From the NCBI RefSeq assembly GCF_046630445.1, contig NC_092340.1, forward strand, positions 20,128,001-20,192,000: a DNA stretch of 64,000 nt, given 5' to 3'. This document shows, piece by piece, positions 35,106 to 45,049 of the stretch. The DNA is from Rutidosis leptorrhynchoides. Lineage: Eukaryota > Streptophyta > Magnoliopsida > Asterales > Asteraceae. Position 1 is the first letter of the stretch. Each line of letters starts with the position of its first letter. The notes under the pieces were generated by a model that was not told where the DNA came from, searched no databases, and saw only the letters and a program-made list of their open reading frames with translations. The translations under genes and the position numbers were made by a program.

Positions 35106-35111
35106 GTGAGT
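35106..35111 (+). promoter_or_regulatory. Candidate 5' splice donor in the element leader
   Basis: GTGAGT preceded by GCATTA, about 75 bp after the LTR. The same context occurs in the outer element (minus strand, GT at 50906). Use as a donor is inferred. Confidence 0.35.
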
Positions 35112-35237
35112 CTGGACTTCGACCGTGTTTACTTGAAAAATGATTGCTTAACAAATTTTGTTGGAAACTATATATTTTTAACATGTGAATATTATGTGAT
35201 ATATTAATCTCTTAACGCGTTTGATATTATGTGATAG

Positions 35238-35852
35238 ATGTCTACCTCTAGAACAAGTCCCATTGACTCACCTAATAATAATGAAGAGTCAAATGTAAAT
35301 TGGAATGATTCGTGGACTGATTCACAAGTTCCCGAAGAGGAACCGGAAGAAGAGTCGGAACCGGAAGAAGAATCGGAACCGGAAGAAGAATCGGAACCGG
35401 ATGAAGAAATAGAACCGGTGGGGGAAATAATAAAACGGTTAAGTAAAAGAAAATCCTCAACCAACCGACCAAGGTTAATTATGGTCAATGGTGTTTCCGC
35501 CAAGGAAGCAAAATATTGGGAGGATTACCAATTCTCCGATGAATCGGATTCCGACGAGAATTCCGATGATGTTATAGAAATTACCCCAACTGAATTTAAA
35601 AGGGCAAAAGAAAATAATAAGGGAAAGGGCATAAAAATAGAGAAATCTAATTCCAACCCCGATGAACTTTATATGTATCGTCAACCCCCGAAGTCCTTAA
35701 GTTGTAATAATGACCCGGGAACCTCTAAACCACCAGGTTTTTCTAAACCAATGTGGATAACAACGGCTCGTATTAGGGGAACATCATATATCCCTAGAAA
35801 CTTGGCAAAACGAACCAAAACCGAAGAAGAAGAAACAAGCGAGTCGAAATAA
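35238..35852 (+). CDS. Acidic Glu-rich protein of unknown function, retrotransposon accessory ORF
   Basis: This 204-aa ORF lies first after the PBS, in sense with gag-pol. The N terminus (MSTSRTSPIDSPNNNEES) leads into tandem Glu-Ser-Glu-Pro repeats encoded by 18-bp units (about 35340-35400). A basic KRLSKRKSSTNRP patch, an acidic EDYQFSDESDSDE segment and a C-terminal part with SKPPGFSKPMW and RIRGTSYIPRNLAKRTK follow. I recognise no family. The outer element has the equivalent at 50149-50778 with the same layout but a premature stop. Conservation of the basic C-terminal part in both elements, beyond the low-complexity repeats, argues for a real protein. The minus-strand frames opposite it are shadows of the repeats. 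Confidence 0.65.
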   Translation: MSTSRTSPIDSPNNNEESNVNWNDSWTDSQVPEEEPEEESEPEEESEPEEESEPDEEIEPVGEIIKRLSKRKSSTNRPRLIMVNGVSAKEAKYWEDYQFSDESDSDENSDDVIEITPTEFKRAKENNKGKGIKIEKSNSNPDELYMYRQPPKSLSCNNDPGTSKPPGFSKPMWITTARIRGTSYIPRNLAKRTKTEEEETSESK

Positions 35853-35957
35853 GATAGTTGTATTCGTGTGGTGTAATATATGTAATATAGTGTGCTTATG
35901 CTTTATGATATATGTAAAAATTGCTTGTATTAATAAGTATTTTTTTTTTATGAATCT

Positions 35958-35977
35958 AACTCTTGTCTATTTTACAG
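35958..35977 (+). promoter_or_regulatory. Candidate 3' splice acceptor before the F-box ORF
   Basis: A pyrimidine-rich CTTGTCTATTTTACAG ends 13 bp before the F-box ATG. The outer element has CCTTGTCTTATTTACAG at the matching place (minus strand, AG at 50025-50024). It would let the downstream ORF be the first one on a spliced mRNA. Confidence 0.45.
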
Positions 35978-35990
35978 CATAAAACACAAA

Positions 35991-36674
35991 ATGGATAGAC
36001 AACCCAATATTTTAAGAGACCTACCCGGAGACATGATTGATGAAATCTTGTCTAGAGTTGGTCAGAATTCTTCGGCACAACTATTTAAGGCGAGATCAGT
36101 TTGTAAGACATTCGAAGAACGTTCCAAGAATGCCTTGGTTTATAAAAGGCTTTCGTTCGAAAGATGGGGGATATCACATTGGGAAATCCATAAGTTACGA
36201 TGTGTTTACTTTGACGCATATATTGCGGGGAACCCAAATGCTATTTTACGCAATGGGTTAAGAAATTATTTTGACTCAATATATCCGAATATTGGACTTC
36301 GTGATTTAGAAAAAGCGGCTAACATGCAACATAAAGAAGCATGTTATGCTTACGGATTAGTAATGTTCGCTTCTCACCAAAGTGAGAACAAGAACATCGG
36401 CCTACAACTATTAAACAAAACGTTCCCACAAGTGACGGAGTCGGTAATTGGGGTAAGAAATGAGTTTTTTAGATTGTTACGGGACTGTTGGACATTACGT
36501 AACCCTCGTCCCTTTGACGACGTTACAACACGCTGTCTTATCAACGGCCATAACGGTTATGTTCCACAAGACCAAGGATGGGAAGTAGTCCTAGTAAAAC
36601 CAGAATGCATGACTTGTTTCTGGACGTATGAATTACGTGTCTTTATTGCCTTTGCTGAACGACTTGTGTACTAG
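35991..36674 (+). CDS. F-box protein encoded by a gypsy retrotransposon (At2g35280-like)
   Basis: This intact 227-aa ORF lies between the acidic ORF and gag, in sense. An F-box (ILRDLPGDMIDEILSRVG ... FKARSVCKTFEE) spans residues about 7-50. Next comes a region with GNPNAILRNGLRNYF, LRDLEKAANMQHKEACYAYG and GLVMFA. That is the layout of plant F-box proteins of the At2g35280/At1g67623-like group, whose middle resembles a Sel1 repeat. A Cys pair PECMTC is near the end. F-box proteins bind SKP1 and select SCF targets. The outer element's version (49319-50011 minus) is about 78 percent identical by eye and also uninterrupted, while both gag-pol frames have stops. The target protein is unknown. 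Confidence 0.85.
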   Translation: MDRQPNILRDLPGDMIDEILSRVGQNSSAQLFKARSVCKTFEERSKNALVYKRLSFERWGISHWEIHKLRCVYFDAYIAGNPNAILRNGLRNYFDSIYPNIGLRDLEKAANMQHKEACYAYGLVMFASHQSENKNIGLQLLNKTFPQVTESVIGVRNEFFRLLRDCWTLRNPRPFDDVTTRCLINGHNGYVPQDQGWEVVLVKPECMTCFWTYELRVFIAFAERLVY

Positions 36675-36979
36675 CTAGAATTATCTTCACAACTATCTTG
36701 TATCAAAGTTATTGTGTGCTATATTTCATGCTTTATGTAAAATAAGCGGTATTGTAAGTTTGTAAAATATTGTATAAAAGTTTGAACGCGAAATATTATT
36801 ATAATCAGTTTTTCATATAGAATTGTAGTAGTTGAATTGTATATTAGCTACTAAGTATGAACTTAACGGGTAGGTACTACCCGAATTTAAACTTATAAAA
36901 CGCTAATATGAAGAAAAAGCTTTTATAAATGAGTTCATATTATGCTACGAAATACTATTAACTACTCTTAATATTCTGT
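36675..36979 (+). other. Leader between F-box ORF and gag, with a copy of the PPT motif
   Basis: TTAACGGGTAGGTACT at 36863-36878 is identical to the 16 bases at 41611-41626 that abut the 3' LTR. Here it is followed by ACCCG, making a near-palindrome around GTA. The outer element has a near-identical copy at the matching place (about 49130-49147). It may act as an internal plus-strand primer site. Confidence 0.45.
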
Positions 36980-39900
36980 ATGATTAACTTGTTCCATTTG
37001 ACTATTTTGAAGGAAATGGCACCGACTACTCGACACACCGTGAATATGAATGAAGAGGAATTCCGTACTTTTCTAGCTTCAAACATAGCCGCAGTACAGG
37101 CTGCGCTACATACCAACAATAACCTTAGATCTAGCAGTACAGGAAATCGTGTAGGATGCACCTACAAAGAATTCACTGCCTGCAAACCTTTGGAATTTGA
37201 TGGAACCGAAGGACCGATCGGATTGAAACGGTGGACCGAGAAGGTCGAATCGGTGTTTGCTATAAGTAAGTGTACTGAAGAGGACAAAGTAAAGTACGCT
37301 ACGCATACCTTCACAGGTTCTGCGTTAACATGGTGGAATACCTATCTAGAGCAAGTGGGACAAGACGATGCGTACGCACTACCGTGGTCAGCATTCAAGC
37401 ACTTGATGAACGAGAAGTACCGTCCCAGAACCGAGGTCAATAAGCTCAAGACAGAACTTAGAGGGTTACGAACCCAAGGATTTGATATTACCACGTACGA
37501 AAGGTGATTCACAGAATTGTGCCTATTGTGTCCGGGAGCATTCGAAGATGCGGAAGAGAAGATCGATGCGTTTGTGAAAGGATTACCGGAAAGAATCCAA
37601 GAAGATATAAGTTCACACGAGCCCGCCTCCATACAACAGGCATGTAGAATGGCTCACAAACTAGTGAACCAGATTGAAGAAAGAATTAAAGAACAGACTG
37701 CTGAAGAGGCCAATGTGAAGCAAGTCAAAAGAAAGTGGGAGGAAAACGGTGATAAGAATCACCAATACAACAACAACAGCAATTATAACAATAATCGCAA
37801 CAACTATCCTAACAATCGCAACATCAATCGCAACTATAACAAACGGCCCAACAACAACAACAACAACAACAACAGCAACTACAACAATCATCTTAACAAC
37901 AATAATAACCGCAACAACAACAACAATCAGAAGCAGCTATGCCAAAGGTGTGAAAAGTATCACTCGGGGTTCTGCACCAAATTTTGCAACAAGTGTAAAA
38001 GAAATGGTCATAGCGCGGCGAAGTGTGATGTCTACGGACCAGGGGTTAACAGAACGAAAGGAACAAATGGTGTCGGAACGAGTAATGGCGGAGCAAGTAG
38101 TGTCGGAGCAAGTTATGCCAATGTAGTTTGTTATAAATGTGGAAAACCGGGCCACATTATTAGAAATTGCCCGAACCAAGAGAACACGAATGGACAAGGC
38201 CGCGGAAGAGTTTTCAATATTAATGCGGCAGAGGCACAGGAAGACCCGGAGCTTGTTACGGGTACGTTTCTTATTGACAATAAATCTGCTTACGTTTTAT
38301 TTGATTCGGGTGCGGATAGAAGCTATATGAGTAGAGATTTTTGTGCTAAATTAAGTTGTCCATTGACACCTTTGGATAGTAAATTTTTACTCGAATTAGC
38401 AATTGGTAAATTAATTTCAGCAGATAATATATGTCGGAATCGAGAAATTAAACTGGTTAGCGAAACATTTAAGATTGACTTGATACCAGTAGAGTTAGGG
38501 AGTTTTGATGTGATAATCGGTATGGACTGGTTGAAAGAAGTGAAATCAGAGATCGTTTGTTACAAAAATGCAATTCGCATTATACGAGAAAAAGGAAAAC
38601 CCTTAATGGTGTACGGAGAAAAGGGCAACACGAAGCTACATCTTATTAGTAATTTGAAGGCACAAAAACTAATAAGAAAAGGTTGCTATGCTGTTCTAGC
38701 ACACGTCGAGAAAGTACAAACTGAAGAAAAGAGCATCAATGATGTTCCCGTCGCAAAAGAATTTCCCGATGTATTTCCGAAAGAATTACCGGGATTACCC
38801 CCACATCGATCCGTTGAATTTCAAATAGATCTTGTACCAGGAGCTGCACCAATAGCTCGTGCTCCTTACAGACTCGCACCCAGCGAGATGAAAGAACTGC
38901 AAAGCCAATTACAAGAACTTTTAGAGCGTGGTTTTATTCGACCAAGCACATCACCGTGGGGAGCTCCTGTTTTGTTTGTCAAGAAGAAAGATGGTACATT
39001 CAGGTTGTGTATCGACTACCGAGAGTTGAACAAACTTACCATCAAGAACCGCTACCCACTACCGAGAATCGATGACTTATTTGATCAACTACAAGGCTCG
39101 TCTGTTTATTCAAAGATTGACTTACATTCCGGGTATCATCAAATGCGGGTGAAAGAAGATGATATTCCAAAGACTGCTTTCAGAACACGTTACGGTCATT
39201 ACGAGTTTATGGTCATGCCGTTTGGTTTAACTAATGCACCAGCTGTGTTCATGGACCTTATGAACCGAGTGTGTGGACCATACCTTGACAAGTTTGTCAT
39301 TGTTTTCATTGATGACATACTTATTTACTCAAAGAATGACCAAGAACACGGTGAACATTTGAGAAAAGTGTTAGAAGTATTGAGGAAGGAAGAATTGTAC
39401 GCTAAGTTTTCGAAGTGTGCATTTTGGTTGGAAGAAGTTCAATTCCTCGGTCACATAGTGAACAAAGAAGGTATTAAGGTGGATCCGGCAAAGATAGAAA
39501 CTGTTGAAAAATGGGAAACCCCGAAAACTCTGAAACACATACGCCAGTTTTTAGGACTAGCTGGTTACTACAGAAGGTTCATCCAAGACTTTTCCAGAAT
39601 AGCAAAACCCTTGACTGCATTAACGCATAAAGGGAAGAAATCTGAATGGAATGATGAACAAGAGAAAGCGTTTCAGTTATTGAAGAAAAAGCTAACTACG
39701 GCACCTATATTGTCATTGCCTGAAGGGAATGATGATTTTGTGATTTATTGTGACGCATCAAAGCAAGGTCTCGGTTGTGTATTAATGCAACGAACGAAGG
39801 TGATTGCTTATGCGTCTAGACAATTGAAGATTCACGAACAAAATTATACGACGCATGATTTGGAATTAGGCGCGGTTGTTTTTGCATTAAAGACTTGGAG

Positions 39901-41590
39901 GCACTACTTATATGGGGTCAAAAGTATTATATATACCGACCACAAAAGTCTTCAACACATATTTAATCAGAAACAACTGAATATGAGGCAGCGTAGGTGG
40001 ATTGAATTGTTGAATGATTACGACTTTGAGATTCGTTACCACCCGGGGAAGGCAAATGTGGTAGCCGATGCCTTGAGCAGGAAGGACAGAGAACCCATTC
40101 CAGTAAAATCTATGAATATAATGATTCATAATAACCTTACTACTCAAATAAAGGAGGCGCAACAAGGAGTTTTAAAAGAAGGAAATTTAAAGGATGAAAT
40201 ACCCAAAGGATCGGAGCAGCATCTTAATATTCGGGAAGACGGAACCCGGTATAGGGCTGAAAGGATTTGGGTACCAAAATTTGGAGATATGAGAGAAATG
40301 GTACTTAGAGAAGCTCATAAAACCAGATACTCAATACATCCTGGAACGGGGAAGATGTACAAGGATCTCAAGAAACATTTTTGGTGGCCGGGTATGAAAG
40401 CCGATGTTGCTATATACGTAGGAGAATGTTTGACGTGTTCTAAGGTCAAAGCTGAGCATCAGAAACCATCAGGTCTACTTCAACAACCCGAAATCCCGGA
40501 ATGGAAATGGGAAAACATTACCATGGATTTCATCACTAAATTGCCAAGGACTGCAAGTGGTTTTGATACTATTTGGGTAATAGTTGATCGTCTCACCAAA
40601 TCAGCACACTTCCTGCCAATAAGAGAAGATGACAAGATGGAGAAGTTAGCACGACTGTATTTGAAGGAAGTCGTCTCCATACATGGAATACCAATCTCTA
40701 TTATCTCTGATAGGGATGGCAGATTTATTTCAAGATTCTGGCAGACATTACAGCAAGCATTAGGAACTCGTCTAGACATGAGTACTGCCTATCATCCACA
40801 AACTGATGGGCAGAGCGAAAGGACGATACAAACGCTTGAAGACATGCTACGAGCATGTGTTATTGATTTCGGAAACAGTTGGGATCGACATCTACCGTTA
40901 GCAGAATTTTCCTACAACAACAGCTACCATTCAAGCATTGAGATGGCGCCGTTTGAAGCACTTTATGGTAGAAAGTGCAGGTCTCCGATTTGTTGGAGTG
41001 AAGTTGGGGATAGACAGATTACGGGTCCGGAGATTATACAAGAAACTACCGAGAAGATCATCCAAATTCAACAACGGTTGAAAACCGCCCAAAGTCGACA
41101 AAAGAGCTACGCTGACATTAAAAGAAAAGATATAGAATTTGAAATTTGAGAGATGGTCATGCTTAAAGTTGCACCTTGGAAAGGCGTTGTTCGATTTGGT
41201 AAACGAGGGAAATTAAATCCAAGGTATATTGGACCATTCAAGATTATTGATCGTGTCGGACCAGTAGCTTACCGACTTGAGTTACCTCAACAACTCGCGG
41301 CTGTACATAACACTTTCCACGTCTCGAATTTGAAGAAATGTTTTGCTAAAGAAGATCTCACTATTCCGTTAGATGAAATCCAAATCAACGAAAAACTTCA
41401 ATTCATCGAAGAACCCGTCGAAATAATGGATCGTGAGGTTAAAAGACTTAAGCAAAACAAGATACCAATTGTTAAGGTTCGATGGAATGCTCGTAGAGGA
41501 CCCGAGTTCACCTGGGAGCGTGAAGATCAGATGAAGAAGAAATACCCGCATCTATTTCCAGAAGATTCGTCAACACCTTCAACAGCTTAA
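36980..41590 (+). pseudogene. Inner element Gag-Pol polyprotein with two in-frame stops
   Basis: One continuous frame of about 1536 codons is interrupted only by TGA at 37505-37507 (outer copy: CGA, Arg) and TGA at 41147-41149 (outer copy: GGA, Gly). Initiation is at 36980, or at ATG 37016 in the better context GAAATGGC. Gag (WTEKVESVFAIS, ALTWWNTYLEQ) has an Asn-rich linker coded by AAC repeats (about 37765-37930) and a CCHC knuckle [14 protein letters not shown]. Protease has FDSGADRSY (38300). RT has [12 protein letters not shown] and the catalytic FIDD (about 39308). RNase H follows with [10 protein letters not shown]. Integrase has the zinc-finger CLTCSKVK and core residues ([21 protein letters not shown]). 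The C terminus is chromodomain-like. Confidence 0.93.
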
Positions 41591-41625
41591 AATTTCGGGA
41601 TGAAATTTATTTAACGGGTAGGTAC

Positions 41626-44600
41626 TGTAGTGACCCGAACTTTTCCATGTTTATATATATTAATTGAGATTGATATTTATATGATTAAATGTTTCAAACA
41701 TGTTAAGCAATCAAACTTGTTAAGACTTGATTAATTGAAATATGTTTCATATAAACAATTGACCACCCAAGTTGACCGGTGATTCACGAACGTTAAAACT
41801 TGTAAAAACTATACGATGACATATATATGGTTATATATATAGTTAACATGATTTTATTATAAGTATGTATCTCATTAGGTATTTTAACAATGAGTTATAT
41901 ACATAAAAATGAGACTATTAATTTAAGAAACTCGAAAACGATATATATAACGATTATCGTTATAACAACGTCTTACTAGGTACATATGAATCATATTAAG
42001 ATATTGATACACTTGGTTAATTATGTTAAATGATAAGTAAATATATTATTAAGTGTATTAACAATGAAATACATATGTAAAAATAAGACTACTAATTTAA
42101 TGATTTCGAAACGAGACATATATGTAACGATTATCGTTGTAACGACATTTAACTGTATATATATCATACTAAGATATATTATATATCATAATATTATGAT
42201 AATATAACAATTTAACATCTCATTTGTTATAATAAACAATGGGTTAACAACATTCAACAAGATCGTTAACCTAAAGGTTTCAAAACAACACTTACATGTA
42301 ACGACTAACGATGACTTAACGACTCAGTTAAAATGTATATACATGTAGTGTTTTAATATGTATTTATACACTTTTGAAAGACTTCAATACACTTATCAAA
42401 ATACTTATACTTAACAAAAATGCTTACAATTACATCCTCGTTCAGTTTCATCAACAATTCTACTCGTATGCACCCGTATTCGTACTCGTACAATACACAG
42501 CTTTTAGATGTATGTACTATTGGTATATACACTCCAATGATCAGCTCTTAGCAGCCCATTTGAGTCACCTAACACATGTGGGAACCATCATTTGGCAACT
42601 AGCATGAAATATCTCATAAAATTACAAAAATATGAGTAATCATTCATGACTTATTTACATGAAAACAAAATTACATATCCTTTATATCTAATCCATACAC
42701 CAACGACCAAAAACACCTACAAACACTTTCATTCTTCAATTTTCTTCATCTAATTGATCTCTCTCAAGTTCTATCTTCAAGTTCTAAGTGTTCTTCATAA
42801 ATTCCAAAAGTTCTAGTTTCATAAAATCAAGAATACTTTCAAGTTTGCTAGCTCACTTCCAATCTTGTAAGGTGATCATCCAACCTCAAGAAATCTTTGT
42901 TTCTTACAGTAGGTTATCATTCTAATACAAGGTAATAATAATATTCAAACTTTGGTTCAATTTCTATAACTATAACAATCTTATTTCAAGTGATGATCAT
43001 ACTTGAACTTGTTTTCGTGTCATGATTCTGCTTCAAGAACTTCGAGCCATCCAAGGATCCGTTGAAGCTAGATCCATTTTTCTCTTTTCCAGTAGGTTTA
43101 TCCAAGGAACTTAAGGTAGTAATGATGTTCATAACATCATTCGATTCATACATATAAAGCTATCTTATTCGAAGGTTTAAACTTGTAATCACTAGAACAT
43201 AGTTTAGTTAATTCAAAACTTGTTCGCAAACAAAAGTTAATCCTTCTAACTTGACTTTTAAAATCAACTAAACACATGTTCTATATCTATATGATATGCT
43301 AACTTATTGATTTAAAACCTGGAAACACGAAAAACACCGTAAAACTGGATTTACGCCGTCGTAGTAACACCGCGGGCTGTTTTGGGTTAGTTAATTAAAA
43401 ACTATGATAAACTTTGATTTAAAATTTGTTATTCTGGGAAAATGATTTTTATTATGAACATGAAACTATATCCAAAAATTATGGTTAAACTCAAAGTGGA
43501 AGTATGTTTTCTAAAATGGTCATCTAGACGTCGTTCTTTCGACTGAAATGACTACCTTTACAAAAACGACTTGTAACTTATTTTTCCGACTATAAACCTA
43601 TACTTTTTCTGTTTAGATTCATAAAATAGAGTTCAATATGAAACCATAGCAATTTGATTCACTCAAAGCGGATTTAAAATGAAGAAGTTATGGGTAAAAC
43701 AAGATTGGATAATTTTTCTCATTTTAGCTACGTGAAAATTGGTAACAAATCTATTCCAACCATAACTTAATCAACTTGTATTGTATATTATGTAATCTTG
43801 AGATACCATAGACACGTATACAATATTTCGACCTATCATGTCGACACGTCTATATATATTTCGGAACAACCATAGACACTCTATATGTGAATGTTGGAGT
43901 TAGCTATACAGGGTTGAGGTTGATTCCAAAATATATATAGTTTGAGTTGTGATCAATACTGAGATACGTATACACTGGGTCGTGGATTGATTCAAGATAA
44001 TATTTATCGATTTATTTCTGTACATCTAACTGTGGACAACTAGTTGTAGGTTACTAACGAGGACAGCTGACTTAATAAACTTAAAACATCAAAATATATT
44101 AAAAGTGTTGTAAATATATTTTGAACATACTTTGATATATATGTATATATTGTTATAGGTTCGTGAATCAACCAGTTGCCAAGTCTTACTTCCCGACGAA
44201 GTAAAAATCTGTGAAAGTGAGTTATAGTCCCACTTTTAAAATCTAATATTTTTGGGATGAGAATACATGCAGGTTTTATAAATGATTTACAAAATAGACA
44301 CAAGTACGTGAAACTACATTCTATGGTTGAATTATCGAAATCGAATATGCCCCTTTTTATTAAGTCTGGTAATCTAAGAATTAGGGAACAGACACCCTAA
44401 TTGACGCGAATCCTAAAGATAGATCTATTGGGCCTAACAAACCCCATCCAAAGTACCGGATGCTTTAGTACTTCGAAATTTATATCATATCCGAAGGGTG
44501 TCCCGGAATGATGGGGATATTCTTATATATGCATCTTGTTAATGTCGGTTACCAGGTGTTCACCATATGAATGATTTTTATCTCTATGTATGGGATGTGT

Positions 44601-45049
44601 ATTGAAATATGAAATCTTGTGGTCTATTATTATGATTTGATATATATAGGTTAAACCTATAACTCACCAACATTTTTGTTGATATTTTAAGCATGTTTAT
44701 TCTCAGGTGATTATTAAGAGCTTCCGCTGTCGCATACTTAAATAAGGACGAGATTTGGAGTCCATGCTTGTATGATATTGTGTAAAAACTGCATTCAAGA
44801 AACTTATTTTGTTGTAACATATTTGTATTGTAAACCATTATGTAATGGTCGCGTGTAAACAGGATATTTTAGATTATCATTATTTAATAATCTACGTAAA
44901 GCTTTTTAAACCTGTATTGATGAAATAAAGGTTATGGTTTGTTTTAAAATGAATGCAGTCTTTGAAAAACGTCTCATATAGAGGTCAAAACCTCGCAACG
45001 AAATCAATTAATATGGAACGTTTTTAATCAATAAGAACGGGACATTTCA
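41626..45049 (+). repeat. Inner element 3' LTR
   Basis: It is 3424 bp, TGTAGTGACCCG to GGGACATTTCA. It is followed by TSD TCGGA and then directly by the interrupted integrase frame of the outer element. Confidence 0.95.

Larger units (their letters stand above)
31605..45049 (+). mobile_element. Inner Ty3/gypsy element (Tekay-type) carrying F-box and acidic ORFs
   Basis: The element is 13445 bp, complete, inserted in the integrase region of the outer element, with target duplication TCGGA (31600-31604 and 45050-45054). LTRs are 31605-35029 and 41626-45049, differing by about two dozen substitutions and one 1-bp indel by eye, near 0.7 percent. Order inside: PBS, acidic ORF (35238), F-box ORF (35991), gag-pol (36980-41590, two stops), purine-rich end, 3' LTR. 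It is a diverged relative of the outer element, not a copy of it. Confidence 0.95.

Noticed and set aside
35204-35503. Minus-strand ORFs opposite the acidic ORF, with Gly-Ser-Asp repeats
   Set aside because: They are reverse readings of the Glu-coding 18-bp repeats and are not kept as frames in the outer element.
37661-38126. Val- or Thr-rich ORFs on other frames of the gag linker
   Set aside because: They arise from AAC/GTT triplet repeats that code the Asn-rich linker of Gag.
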